A stretch of 64,000 nt of DNA, from assembly GCF_000698595.1 (NCBI RefSeq), contig NZ_JFHC01000032.1, positions 1 through 64,000 of the forward strand. The letters run 5' to 3'. The translations under genes were made by a program, and so were the position numbers. A model generated the notes under the pieces. It was not told the origin of the DNA and made no database searches. It worked only from the letters and a program-made list of their open reading frames with translations. The stretch's first letter is position 1. Each line of letters starts with the position of its first letter. Shown in pieces: positions 8,883-17,971 of this stretch. The stretch comes from Caballeronia glathei (GTDB lineage Bacteria > Pseudomonadota > Gammaproteobacteria > Burkholderiales > Burkholderiaceae).

Positions 8883-9295
8883 ACCCCATGGGCCAGCCCA
8901 TAGTCCGCCCCCCCGCCACGGTCCGAACCGGCTTTGCCACCGGCGCGCTGCTGAGCCTCGTCGCGCTGATCGCACTGTCGCTCGCGTGGGAACTCTGGCT
9001 CGCGCCGCTGCGCCCGGGCGGCTCCGCGCTCGCGATCAAGGCACTTCCGCTCGCCTTCGCCCTGCCCGGCGTGTGGCGGCGCAGCGTCTACACGCTGCAA
9101 TGGACGTCGATGCTGGTGCTGCTCTATCTGGCCGAAGGCGTCGTGCGCGGCATGACCGACGGCGGCCTGTCCGCGCGTCTCGGCTGGGCCGAAGCGCTGC
9201 TCTCGCTTGCCTGCTTCACCTGCGCCCTCTGCTACGTCGCGCCGTTCAAGCGCGCCGCGCGCGCCGCGAAACGCCTGCGCCAGGACGCTTTGTAA
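8879..9295 (+). CDS. DUF2069 membrane protein
   Basis: A 138-residue protein with about four hydrophobic helices (near residues 20-40, 50-62, 70-85 and 100-118) and a basic C terminus. It matches the DUF2069 family often found behind wrbA. No biochemical function is known. The ATG at 8879 overlaps the wrbA TGA by four bases, which supports this start. Confidence 0.82.
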   Translation: MNPMGQPIVRPPATVRTGFATGALLSLVALIALSLAWELWLAPLRPGGSALAIKALPLAFALPGVWRRSVYTLQWTSMLVLLYLAEGVVRGMTDGGLSARLGWAEALLSLACFTCALCYVAPFKRAARAAKRLRQDAL

Positions 9296-9397
9296 CACGG
9301 ATGCCCGCGTGCGTTGCGGGCCTATGCCATTCGGCCAGGCATCGCGCCGGCGCGGGCTGCGCGATACTGTGAACTATGCTTTTCGATTTCGAACGCC

Positions 9398-10900
9398 ATG
9401 ACCGCTGCTGACCGACCATCCGATACCCGCGCCTTCGTCGCCGCCTGCGGGCAGGCGCTCGGCGCAGCACACGTGCTGACCGACGCGCACGACACCGCAC
9501 CGTTTCTCGCCGACTGGCGCCGCCGCTACCTCGGCCGCGCGTGCGCCGTGCTGCTGCCCGCCGACACGCGCGAGGTCGCGGCCGTCGTGCGCCTCGCGCG
9601 CGAGTACCGGGTGGCGCTCGTGCCGCAGGGCGGCAACACCGGACTTGCGGGCGGCGCGACACCCGACGCAAGCGGCGCGCAGGCCGTCATCAGCCTGAAG
9701 CGCCTGAACCGCATTCGCGACGTCGATGCGCACAACAACACCATCACCGTCGAGGCGGGCGTCGTGCTCGCCGAGATCCAGGCGCGCGCGCAGGCCGAAG
9801 CGCGCCTTTTCGCGCTGAGTCTCGCTGCCGAAGGCAGCTGCACGATCGGCGGCAATCTGTCGACCAACGCGGGCGGCACCGGCGTGCTGCGCTACGGCAA
9901 CACGCGCGAGCTGTGCCTCGGGCTCGAAGTCGTGACGCCGCAAGGCGAGATCTGGGACGGCCTGCGCGCCCTGCGCAAGGACAACACCGGCTACGACCTG
10001 CGCGACCTCTTCATCGGCGCGGAGGGCACGCTCGGCATCATCACGGCCGCGGTCATGAAACTGCATCCGGCGCCCGTCGCGAAGGTAACGGCGCTGGCGG
10101 GCCTCGCGTCGCCGCACGCCGCGCTCGATTTCCTCTCGATGGCGCAGCGCCACGCCGGCGCGCTCCTCACCGGTTTCGAGTTGATGTCCGATTTCTCGCT
10201 GCGGCTCGTCGGCCGGCATTTTCCGCAGATGCGCTATCCGTTCGCCCACACGCACGCGCAAACCGTCCTGCTCGAACTCTCCGACAGCGAAAGCGAGGAG
10301 CACGCCCGCGCCCTCTTCGAGCGGCTGATGGAAGAGGCGCTCGAAGAGGGCATCGTCGCGGATGCGGTAGTCGCGGAGAACCTGTCGCAGTCGCGGGCGT
10401 TCTGGGACCTGCGCGAACACATTCCGCTCGCGCAGGCCGAAGAAGGGCTCAACATCAAGCAGGACATTTCGGTGCCGATTTCGAGCATCGGCCGCTTCAT
10501 CGAGGAAACCGACGCGCTGATCGCAAGGGCCGCGCCCGGCGCGCGCATGGTGACGTTCGGCCATCTCGGCGACGGCAATCTGCACTACAACGTGCAGTCG
10601 CCCGAGGGCGTCGATCCGAAGCGCTTCCTCGACGAATACCAGGCGCGCATCAACACGCTCGTCTACGAGCAGGTGCATGCGCATCGCGGCAGCATCAGCG
10701 CGGAACACGGCCTCGGGCAACTGAAGGTGAACGAGGCGATGCACTACAAGTCGCCCGTCGAGGTGCGCCTCATGCAGACCATCAAGGCCGCGCTCGATCC
10801 CGACAATCTCATGAATCCCGGCAAGGTCGTCCCAGAGGCGCGCCCTTCCGGCCTGCGCCCCGGCACCGCGCCCGACCATACCGAGGAGAGCGCACCGTGA
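9398..10900 (+). CDS. FAD-linked oxidase, GlcD / D-2-hydroxyglutarate dehydrogenase-like
   Basis: A 500-residue flavoprotein of the PCMH/vanillyl-alcohol oxidase fold. The FAD-binding half shows PQGGNTGLAGG (about residue 77), GNLSTNAGGTG and FIGAEGTLGIIT. The C-terminal oxidase half contains FGHLGDGNLHYNV and SAEHGLGQLK, as in D-2-hydroxyglutarate and D-lactate dehydrogenases. The exact 2-hydroxyacid substrate is not readable. The ATG at 9398 (MTAADRPS) was chosen over an upstream alternative that adds 28 unrelated residues. The stop overlaps a GTG start of the next gene by four bases. Confidence 0.88.
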   Translation: MTAADRPSDTRAFVAACGQALGAAHVLTDAHDTAPFLADWRRRYLGRACAVLLPADTREVAAVVRLAREYRVALVPQGGNTGLAGGATPDASGAQAVISLKRLNRIRDVDAHNNTITVEAGVVLAEIQARAQAEARLFALSLAAEGSCTIGGNLSTNAGGTGVLRYGNTRELCLGLEVVTPQGEIWDGLRALRKDNTGYDLRDLFIGAEGTLGIITAAVMKLHPAPVAKVTALAGLASPHAALDFLSMAQRHAGALLTGFELMSDFSLRLVGRHFPQMRYPFAHTHAQTVLLELSDSESEEHARALFERLMEEALEEGIVADAVVAENLSQSRAFWDLREHIPLAQAEEGLNIKQDISVPISSIGRFIEETDALIARAAPGARMVTFGHLGDGNLHYNVQSPEGVDPKRFLDEYQARINTLVYEQVHAHRGSISAEHGLGQLKVNEAMHYKSPVEVRLMQTIKAALDPDNLMNPGKVVPEARPSGLRPGTAPDHTEESAP

Positions 10901-11700
10901 AAATTCGCGTTCTGTCCGACCTGCATCTCGAAGCCGACGAGCCCCTCGCGATTCCCTACGCGCAGGCCGATCTTGTCGTGCTCGCAGGCGATATCCACAA
11001 CCACGCGGAAGGCGTGCGCTGGGCGGCGGAGAACTTCGATTCCGACGTGCCCATCGTCTACGTGCCGGGCAATCACGAGTACTACGACGGCGAGTTCGGC
11101 GCGCTCGAAGCCGCGATGCAGGACGCGGCGCGCAGCGTCGACAACGTGCATTACCTGAACAACGCGACGCTCGTCGACCGGTACGGCAAATGGCGCGTGC
11201 TCGGCACGACGCTCTGGACCGACTTCGCGCTCTTCGGCGTGTCCGGCGACGCGCTCACCCGCGCGCAGGAAGCGTGCGCGCGGGTGATGCTGGACTATCG
11301 CGGCGTCATCCAGATTTCCTGGCCCGAGCCCGACGGCGAGCCGCGCTCGTTCGCCACCAGCGACTCGCTGGCGCTTCACGAACACGCGCGGGCGTGGCTC
11401 GAAAGCGAACTGGCGAAGCCGTTCGGCGGCAAGACCATCGTCGTCACGCATCACGCGCCGTTCAAGGAAAGCCTCGCGGAAAAGTACGCGCAGGACGTGG
11501 TGTCGGCGGGGTTCGTGAACGACCTGCCCTCGCTCGCGCGCGAGCCGGTGTCGCTGTGGATTCATGGCCACACGCACACGGCTTTTGATTACACGGTGGG
11601 GAACACGCGCGTCGTCTGCAATCCGCGCGGCTATATCGACCGGCGCACGCGCCAGCTCGAAAACCCGCACTTCGCGTGGGATAAGATCGTCGAGGTCTGA
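10897..11700 (+). CDS. Calcineurin-like metallophosphoesterase
   Basis: A 267-residue protein with all five metallophosphoesterase blocks: SDLHLE, GDIH, GNHEYY, THHAP and GHTHT, so two metal ions can be bound and the enzyme should be active. The substrate is unknown. The start is a GTG at 10897 that overlaps the upstream TGA (GTGA) behind a GAGGAGAG ribosome binding site. It is the last gene coupled to the flavoprotein. Confidence 0.88.
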   Translation: MKIRVLSDLHLEADEPLAIPYAQADLVVLAGDIHNHAEGVRWAAENFDSDVPIVYVPGNHEYYDGEFGALEAAMQDAARSVDNVHYLNNATLVDRYGKWRVLGTTLWTDFALFGVSGDALTRAQEACARVMLDYRGVIQISWPEPDGEPRSFATSDSLALHEHARAWLESELAKPFGGKTIVVTHHAPFKESLAEKYAQDVVSAGFVNDLPSLAREPVSLWIHGHTHTAFDYTVGNTRVVCNPRGYIDRRTRQLENPHFAWDKIVEV

Positions 11701-11736
11701 AAGTCGGAAATCCGTTGGACTTTGCGGAGGAACGCC

Positions 11737-12507
11737 ATGTGTGGCCGAATCAGCCAGTACCGGTTACCGATGCACTATGCGCAGCGCCTGCATCTGAAAA
11801 ATCCGTTCGTGCTCGTCGATGCCGCCGACCGCCGCCCGGGCTACAACCTTTCGCCCGGCACGCATCCGCTCGCGATCTACCCTGACGAGACGATTCGCGC
11901 CGTCCACTGGGGCTACTGCCCGCCGTGGGCAATCCAGAAGAAGCTTCCGCAGACGATCAACGCCCGCGTCGAGACAGCGGCGACCAGCGCATATTTCAAG
12001 GCATTGTGGAGAAAGGCGCGCATCCTCGTGCCCGCCGACGGCTGGTTCGAATGGCGCGTCGAAGCGGGCCCGGCCGGGGCGAAGCCGTTCAAGCAGCCCT
12101 ACTTCATCCGGCGCACGGACGGCGAACCGATGTTTCTCGCCGCGCTCACCAGCATCCAGACCGAGGACGATGCGCTCGTGCCGGGCGCGGGCCTCGTCAT
12201 CGTGACAGCCGCCGCCGACGAGGGGCTCGTCGACGTGCACGACCGGCGCCCACTCGTATTGCCGCCCGCGGCGGCGCGCCGCTGGCTCGATCCGGCGCTC
12301 GGCGCGGAAGAACTCGCGGCGCTCGGCAGCAAGGAAGTCGTGGCGGCGTCGCAGTTTTCGTGGCATCGCGTGTCGAGCGACGTCAACCGCGTCATCAACG
12401 ACGATCCGCGTCTCATCGAGCCGCTGGAACCGGAGCAAGCCGCGCAACCCGGGCAGGCGTCGCTCGAATTCCCGCTCGACGTTCCGCTCCAGTCGCCGCG
12501 ATCATGA
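11737..12507 (+). CDS. yedK: SRAP-domain DNA-protein crosslink protein (YedK/HMCES family)
   Basis: A 256-residue SOS-response-associated peptidase-like protein. Cys2, exposed after removal of Met1, is the residue that forms a thiazolidine crosslink with abasic sites in single-stranded DNA. The other conserved residues are present: Asn in TINARVET, Glu in WFEWR and His in VHDRRP. The family usually has HDRMP, so the Met-to-Arg change is a small variation. The start at 11737 is required because Cys must follow Met, and GCGGAGG lies upstream. A hairpin terminator follows. Confidence 0.93.
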   Translation: MCGRISQYRLPMHYAQRLHLKNPFVLVDAADRRPGYNLSPGTHPLAIYPDETIRAVHWGYCPPWAIQKKLPQTINARVETAATSAYFKALWRKARILVPADGWFEWRVEAGPAGAKPFKQPYFIRRTDGEPMFLAALTSIQTEDDALVPGAGLVIVTAAADEGLVDVHDRRPLVLPPAAARRWLDPALGAEELAALGSKEVVAASQFSWHRVSSDVNRVINDDPRLIEPLEPEQAAQPGQASLEFPLDVPLQSPRS

Positions 12508-12531
12508 AAAAGGGACTGACGAATCAGTCCC
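12506..12531 (-). terminator. Terminator between yedK and a small minus-strand gene
   Basis: An 8-bp perfect stem (12512-12519 with 12524-12531) has a CGAA loop. On the minus strand it is followed by five T residues, so it best serves the 54-codon gene. It may also slow plus-strand transcription leaving yedK. Confidence 0.75.
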
Positions 12532-12541
12532 TTGTGGTAAA

Positions 12542-12706
12542 TCAGCGATCCTGCGGGTCGCGCGGGCGATTGGCGCGCTCGATCCGGATCGGCACGAGCC
12601 GGCGTCTCGCCGACTGGTCGCGCTTCGCGCGAAGCAGTTCACGGGTGGCAGGCACGGCGATCAGCGCGAGCAGCGTGGCGAGGGCGAGTGTCAGCGGCGT
12701 ATTCAT
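12542..12706 (-). CDS. Small single-helix membrane protein, unknown function
   Basis: A 54-residue reading frame starting MNTPLTLALATLLALIAVPA: one hydrophobic helix of about 18 residues followed by a strongly basic tail with many arginines, so the C terminus should face the cytoplasm. A GGGGAAG ribosome binding site precedes the ATG at 12706, and a terminator follows the stop, which supports a real gene. No family was recognised. A longer frame from 12796 has no better start signal. Confidence 0.55.
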   Translation of the reverse strand: MNTPLTLALATLLALIAVPATRELLRAKRDQSARRRLVPIRIERANRPRDPQDR

Positions 12707-12835
12707 CAGGCTTCCCCGGTCGTGAACGAGTGGACATGGCTCGAAAGTATCAAGATGCGGTCGAAAATAAAAGTAAGCAAGTGTTGCACCGCACATATTG
12801 ATTGTTACGAGACATCCCGCGGCGCTTGTTCGCGC

Positions 12836-13786
12836 TCATGTGCCCGCTGAATCGAGCACGAACTCTTTCAGCGATTCGACGTCGCGGGCGAGCGTGGCGG
12901 GCAGTTCGTCGCGCATGAAATCCACCCACGTGCGGATCTTGGCGTCGAGATACTGCCGCGACGGATAGAGCGCGTACACGCTCAGTTCCTGCATCGTGTA
13001 TTGCGGCAGCACGCGCACGAGCTTGCCGGCGCGCAAGCCCGGCAGCGCCGACGGAGTGGGCAGCACGCCGATTCCCATACCTTCCTGGATCGCCACCGCC
13101 AGCGCGTCGGCGACGTTCACCGTGAAGGTCGTCGGCCCGAGCCCGACGGTTTCCTGGCCGTTCGGGCCGTCGAAGGTCCATTTGTCAGGAGGAAATACGG
13201 GCGTGATCAGTTGCAGGCACGCATGGCTCGCCAGATCGGAGAGCACGTGCGGCGTGCCGTGCCGGGCGATGTACGCCGGCGAAGCGCACACGATGCTGAA
13301 CACACTGCCAAGCCGCTGCGACACGAGCCCCGAGTCCGGCAATTCCGACGCGAGTACGAGCGACACGTCATAGCCCTCGTCGAGCAGGTCCGGCATGCGC
13401 TGCGCGAGCGTCAGATCGACCTGCACCGACGGATGGCGCGCCTGATAGCGCGAGATCATCGGCACCGCGTAGTGCTGGCCGAAGCTCGTCATCGAATGCA
13501 CCTTGAGCTTGCCCGACGGCCGCGCGTGGGCGTCGCCGGCTTCCGCCTCGGCCTGGTCGACGTACGCCAGGATCTGCTCGCAACGCTGCAGATAGCGCTC
13601 GCCCGCCTCCGTGAGCGCGATGCGCCGCGTCGTGCGGTTCAGGAGCCGCGTGCGCAGGTGCGCCTCCAGGTCGGAAACGGCGCGCGATGCGTAGGCGGTG
13701 GTTGTATTGAGGTGCTGAGCCGCCGCAGTAAAGCTTCCGGCCTCGACCACGCGCGAGAACACCCGCATGTTTTGAAGCGTATCCAT
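12836..13786 (-). CDS. LysR-family transcriptional regulator
   Basis: A 316-residue LysR regulator: N-terminal winged helix (MDTLQNMRVFSRVVEAGSF, helix-turn-helix about residues 18-37), linker helix, then a periplasmic-binding-protein-like effector domain (about 90-300). It diverges from the four-gene efflux module, the usual position of a LysR activator of an aromatic-acid or drug efflux operon such as E. coli AaeR. The effector is unknown. A 20-bp inverted repeat in the divergent gap is a likely binding site. Confidence 0.9.
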   Translation of the reverse strand: MDTLQNMRVFSRVVEAGSFTAAAQHLNTTTAYASRAVSDLEAHLRTRLLNRTTRRIALTEAGERYLQRCEQILAYVDQAEAEAGDAHARPSGKLKVHSMTSFGQHYAVPMISRYQARHPSVQVDLTLAQRMPDLLDEGYDVSLVLASELPDSGLVSQRLGSVFSIVCASPAYIARHGTPHVLSDLASHACLQLITPVFPPDKWTFDGPNGQETVGLGPTTFTVNVADALAVAIQEGMGIGVLPTPSALPGLRAGKLVRVLPQYTMQELSVYALYPSRQYLDAKIRTWVDFMRDELPATLARDVESLKEFVLDSAGT

Positions 13787-13819
13787 ACGCCTTTACTCGT
13801 TCATCAATATCGTGACTGC

Positions 13820-13839
13820 ATTGTTGCACGAGCAGCAAT
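13820..13839. promoter_or_regulatory. Candidate LysR operator
   Basis: An inverted repeat ATTGTTGC-ACGA-GCAGCAAT has one mismatch between the arms and contains the T-N11-A spacing typical of LysR boxes. It lies 33 bases upstream of the LysR start and about 110 before the efflux start. Confidence 0.5.
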
Positions 13840-13950
13840 AAAGATTGTCACATATCCCGTAAAAATGCTTTGCATCGTTACGGGTTATTCGATAATCACC
13901 GGGAAAATATAATTGCTACCCATAGTCTAATTCATTTTTGGGAGCGAATC

Positions 13951-15495
13951 GTGCGAGCCCGGTTGTCGAAAAGCGCTGCTGCGGCCGCGGTTCTTACAGT
14001 TATCTTAACAATAGCCGGTTGCGCCAGCACGGGAAACGTCGCCCCCGAAAATACGCTCAAGGATGCTTCCACGCTCGACGCCGGCGCGGCCATCCGCGCG
14101 GCGAACGCGGAGGCCGGCTGGCCGTCCGCCCAGTGGTGGCGCACCTACGGCGATTCCCAGCTCGACCAGTGGATCGAGCGCGCGCAGGCCGGCAGCCCCA
14201 CGCTCGCGATGGCGGCGGCGCGCGTGCGCGAGGCTCGGGCGATCGCGGGCATCGCGCGCTCGGCGCTTGCGCCGCACGTCGACGGCTCGCTGGAAGTCAC
14301 GCGCCACGGCTGGCCGAGAAACGATTACTACGGCCCCGGCAGCTTCAACGACACGACGACGTGGGACAACACGGCGGCGCTCACCCTCTCCTACAACCTC
14401 GATCTCTGGGGCCGCGACGAAAACGCGACCGAACGCGCGCTCGACGCCGCGCACGCCCGCGCCGCCGACGCGCGCGCCGCGCAGCTCGAACTCGAGGCGA
14501 ACGTGGTGCGCGCCTATATCGGGCTCTCGCAGAGTTTTGCGCTGCTCGACATCGCCCGCGCGACGCTCGAACAGCAGCAGCAGATCGTGGATCTGGCCCG
14601 CCGGCGCCTCGCGGGCGGGATCGGCACGCAGTTGGACCTGAGCCAGGCCGAAACGCCGCTGCCGGAATACGAGCGCCAGGTCGACATCTACAACGAGGAA
14701 ATCGCGCTTGCCCGCAACCAGCTTGCCGCCCTCGCCGGCGAGGGCCCGGGCGCGGGCGCGTCGCTCACGCGCCCGGTGCTGTCGCTCGCGCAGCAGCGCG
14801 GGCTGCCATCGGCCCTGCCCGCGGAACTCGTCGGGCATCGGCCCGACATCGTCGCAGCGCGCTGGATCGTCGCCTCGCAGGCACGCGGCATCGATGTCGC
14901 GAAGGCGGAGTTCTATCCGAACATCAACCTGCTCGCGTCGGTGAGCCAGATGGCCGCCGGCGGCGCGCTGCTGACGTTCCTCGGCAGCCAGGGAACCGGC
15001 TTCAGCGCGGGCCCCGCGATCACGCTGCCGATCTTCGAAGGCGGCCGCCTGCGCGCGCAGCTGGGCGCGGCGTCGGCGCAATACGACCAGGCGGTCGAGC
15101 ATTACAACGCCACGCTCGTCGGGGCGCTGAAGGATATCGCCGATCAGGTCGTGCGCGTGCGCTCGCTCGACTCGCAGCTCGATGCGTCGGGCCGCTCGGT
15201 CGCCGCCGCGAGCAAGAACTACCGGCTCGCGAACGAAGGCTACCGGCGCGGACTGACCGACTATCTCAACGTGCTCGCCGCGCAGACGCAACTGCTGCGC
15301 GCACAGGACGGAGAAGCGCGCGTGCGGGCGCAACGGCTCGCGGCGTATGCGTCGCTGTCGGCGGCGCTCGGCGGCGGGCTCGACGATCCGGCGAATGGCC
15401 CGGAGCAGACCGCGCTCGCGCCATCGAAGCATATCGGACCCTTGCGTGCGCTGAGTGCGCTGAGCGGGTCCAGCGGATCAAAGGACGCGAAGTGA
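13951..15495 (+). CDS. Outer-membrane efflux lipoprotein (NodT/OprM family)
   Basis: A 514-residue outer-membrane channel of tripartite efflux pumps. The N terminus has a lipoprotein signal ending in the lipobox LTIAGC, so the mature protein starts at that cysteine and is lipid-anchored. Two OEP repeats follow (about residues 90-280 and 300-490). The start is a GTG at 13951 behind GGGAGCG. An earlier in-frame start would place extra charged residues before the signal peptide. The stop overlaps the FUSC GTG start by four bases. Confidence 0.9.
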   Translation: MRARLSKSAAAAAVLTVILTIAGCASTGNVAPENTLKDASTLDAGAAIRAANAEAGWPSAQWWRTYGDSQLDQWIERAQAGSPTLAMAAARVREARAIAGIARSALAPHVDGSLEVTRHGWPRNDYYGPGSFNDTTTWDNTAALTLSYNLDLWGRDENATERALDAAHARAADARAAQLELEANVVRAYIGLSQSFALLDIARATLEQQQQIVDLARRRLAGGIGTQLDLSQAETPLPEYERQVDIYNEEIALARNQLAALAGEGPGAGASLTRPVLSLAQQRGLPSALPAELVGHRPDIVAARWIVASQARGIDVAKAEFYPNINLLASVSQMAAGGALLTFLGSQGTGFSAGPAITLPIFEGGRLRAQLGAASAQYDQAVEHYNATLVGALKDIADQVVRVRSLDSQLDASGRSVAAASKNYRLANEGYRRGLTDYLNVLAAQTQLLRAQDGEARVRAQRLAAYASLSAALGGGLDDPANGPEQTALAPSKHIGPLRALSALSGSSGSKDAK

Positions 15496-17732
15496 GGCGC
15501 GCCGTGCCCCCCTCCTCCGTGCCCGGCAACGCGCCGCGCGAGTCGCTTCGCAGCGTACTCGCGAACTGGGCGCAGACCGAAGGTCTCGCGTGGGTCTACA
15601 TCTTCAAGGCAGCGCTCGCCGCGATGCTCACGCTCTGGATCGCGATGCGCCTCGACATGCCGCAGCCGCGCACCGCGATGACGACGGTGTTCGTCGTGAT
15701 GCAGCCGCAAAGCGGCATGGTGCTCGCGAAGAGCTTCTACCGCTTTTGCGGGACGATGGTCGGGCTCGCCGTGATGCTGGTGTTCATCAGCCTCTTCTCG
15801 CAGCAGCCGGTGCTCTTTCTTACCGCGACGGCGCTGTGGGTCGGCATCTGCACGGCGGGCGCCGCGCGCAACCGCAATTTCCGCTCGTACGGCTTCGTGC
15901 TCGCCGGCTACACCGCCGCGCTGATCGGCATTCCGGCCGCGCAGCATCCGGACGGCGCGTTCCTCTCGGCGCTCACGCGCGTCGCCGAGGTGACGATCGG
16001 CATTCTCTGCGCGGGCACCGTGAGCGCCCTCGTGTTCCCGCAGCACGCGGGCGAGCAGATCAAGGCGACGGTGCGCACGCGCTTTTCCGGCTTCGTCGAT
16101 TACGTCTGCCGCGCGCTCTCGGGCAGGATGGACCGCTCGCAGATCGAGACGACCAACGCCGCGTTCGTCACGGATATCGTCGGCTTCGAGGCCGTGCGCA
16201 GCGTGGCCGTGTTCGAGAATCCCGAGACGCGCATGAAAAGTGGCCGTCTCGCGCGGCTCAACAGCGAATTCATGAGCGCCTCGACGCGCTTTCACGCGCT
16301 GCATCAGCTGATGAACCGGCTGCGCGAGACCGGTTCGGCCGTCACGATCGCCGCGCTCGAACCGTATTTCCGCGAAGTCGCGCCGCTGCTCGGCAAGTCG
16401 GGCGAACCCGTGATGAACGCCGCCGATGCCGCCCACGCCACCGCGCAGCTCGCAGCGTTCAAGGCCGCGCTGCCCCGCCGCATCCGTGTAACACGCACGG
16501 AACTCGAGGCCCGGCCCGGATTTGCGCAACTCGAATTCGACACCGCTTCCGAACTGCTCTACCGCTTCGTCGACGACCTGCTTGCCTACACGCAGACCTA
16601 CGCATCGCTCGCCGTGCCGATGCACGCGCGCGAGCGCTGGTTCGCGGGCTACGTGCCGAAGACCAATCTGCTCGTGGCCGCCATTGCCGGCTTGCGCGCG
16701 GCCGTCGTGATCCTCGCGCTCGGCGCGTTCTGGATCGCGACCGCCTGGCCGAGCGGCGGCACGATGGTGCTCAACGCGGCGGCGGTGTGCGCGCTCGCGT
16801 CCGCGTCGCCGCGCCCGACGCTGATGGCTTTCCAGATGGCGTGCGGCACGGTGCTCGCCACGATTGCGGGCATGATCGTCGTGTTCGGGCTCTATCCGCG
16901 CATGGACGGCTTCCTGCTGCTCTCGGTCACGCTCGTGCCCTTCCTGCTGCTCGGCTCGTACCTCAGCACGCGGCGCGGGCTCGCAGGCGTGGGCGTCGGC
17001 TACTGCATCTTCTTCTGCTTTCTCGCGGGCCCGGACAACCTCGTCCACTACGATCCGGCCGGCTTCATCAACGATGCGATCGCGCTGATCCTCTCGATGA
17101 TCGTGTCCGCGCTCGCGTTCGCCGTGCTGCTGCCGACCGACGCGCCGTGGCTGCGGCGCCTGCTGCTGCGCGACCTGCGCCGCGAGGTCGTGCTCGCATG
17201 CCGCGGCCGCCTCACGCGTCTCGCGACGCGCTTCGAGAGCCGCACGCGCGACCTGCTCTCGCAGATCAACGCGCTGCCCGCCGCGCGGCCCGAGCTGCGG
17301 CGCGACGCGCTGCAGTGGCTCTTCGCGGTACTGGAAGTGGGCCACGCCGTCATCGACCTGCGTCACGAGCTGAGCGCCGTCGGCCACGACGCGCGCCATG
17401 CGGCGGGCACGCCGTGGCGGCGCGCGATCGCCGCGACGTTCGCCGCCGTCACGCATCTCTTCGACCGGCCGGATGAGGCGCGCTTCGACACGGCGCTGTC
17501 GTCGACGAGCCGGGCGATCGCCGATGTCCGGACCTTGCTCGACACCGCGCACCCGCGCGAGGAACGGCACCGGCTGCAGCGCATCCTGAGCCATCTGCAT
17601 TTCATCCGTACCGCACTGCTCGACCCGCAGTCGCCGCTCGAACCGTTCGCCGGCAACGCACGCGAAGCAGGAAAAGCGCGCGAGGCGGGCAAGGCGCGTG
17701 AAGCGCGCGAAGGAGCCCACCATGCCACGTAA
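15492..17732 (+). CDS. FUSC-family inner-membrane exporter (AaeB-like)
   Basis: A 746-residue inner-membrane protein of the fusaric-acid-resistance/aromatic-acid-exporter family. It has two hydrophobic blocks (about residues 25-180 and 390-550), each with several helices, and a long soluble part after each. It likely exports aromatic acids with the HlyD and NodT partners. The start is a GTG overlapping the NodT stop. The C-terminal tail contains AREAGK repeats (bases 17658-17711, three 18-bp units). Its stop lies inside the next gene's start. Confidence 0.88.
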   Translation: MRRAVPPSSVPGNAPRESLRSVLANWAQTEGLAWVYIFKAALAAMLTLWIAMRLDMPQPRTAMTTVFVVMQPQSGMVLAKSFYRFCGTMVGLAVMLVFISLFSQQPVLFLTATALWVGICTAGAARNRNFRSYGFVLAGYTAALIGIPAAQHPDGAFLSALTRVAEVTIGILCAGTVSALVFPQHAGEQIKATVRTRFSGFVDYVCRALSGRMDRSQIETTNAAFVTDIVGFEAVRSVAVFENPETRMKSGRLARLNSEFMSASTRFHALHQLMNRLRETGSAVTIAALEPYFREVAPLLGKSGEPVMNAADAAHATAQLAAFKAALPRRIRVTRTELEARPGFAQLEFDTASELLYRFVDDLLAYTQTYASLAVPMHARERWFAGYVPKTNLLVAAIAGLRAAVVILALGAFWIATAWPSGGTMVLNAAAVCALASASPRPTLMAFQMACGTVLATIAGMIVVFGLYPRMDGFLLLSVTLVPFLLLGSYLSTRRGLAGVGVGYCIFFCFLAGPDNLVHYDPAGFINDAIALILSMIVSALAFAVLLPTDAPWLRRLLLRDLRREVVLACRGRLTRLATRFESRTRDLLSQINALPAARPELRRDALQWLFAVLEVGHAVIDLRHELSAVGHDARHAAGTPWRRAIAATFAAVTHLFDRPDEARFDTALSSTSRAIADVRTLLDTAHPREERHRLQRILSHLHFIRTALLDPQSPLEPFAGNAREAGKAREAGKAREAREGAHHAT

Positions 17733-17922
17733 CATCGCGATCCTCGACGCCTATGTGCCGACCATCCTGCTGCTCTTTCTCGCGGGTGCGCTCTTCACCT
17801 GGCTCTTCGACCGCGTGCTCGCGCTGACCGGGCTCTATCGCGTCGTATGGCATCCGGCGCTTTTTCGCGCGAGCCTGCTCGTGTGCGTGTGCGGGCTGCT
17901 CGGCCTCGCCGTGTATCGATGA
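17722..17922 (+). CDS. DUF1656 small membrane protein (AaeX-like)
   Basis: A 66-residue protein with two transmembrane helices (about residues 11-28 and 45-63) and the family start MPRNIAILDAYVP. DUF1656 proteins accompany FUSC exporters, as AaeX does with AaeAB, and are thought to be an auxiliary membrane part. Their exact role is unproven. The start overlaps the FUSC stop by 11 bases and has a GAAGGAG ribosome binding site. Confidence 0.88.
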   Translation: MPRNIAILDAYVPTILLLFLAGALFTWLFDRVLALTGLYRVVWHPALFRASLLVCVCGLLGLAVYR

Positions 17923-17971
17923 GCCGCGCGCATCACATCACAAGCAATCTGGACTCTGGACGAATCGCATC

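Noticed and set aside
15261..17735. Long minus-strand frame opposite the FUSC gene
   Set aside because: Same reason: no domain or start signal, and FUSC fits its family on the plus strand.
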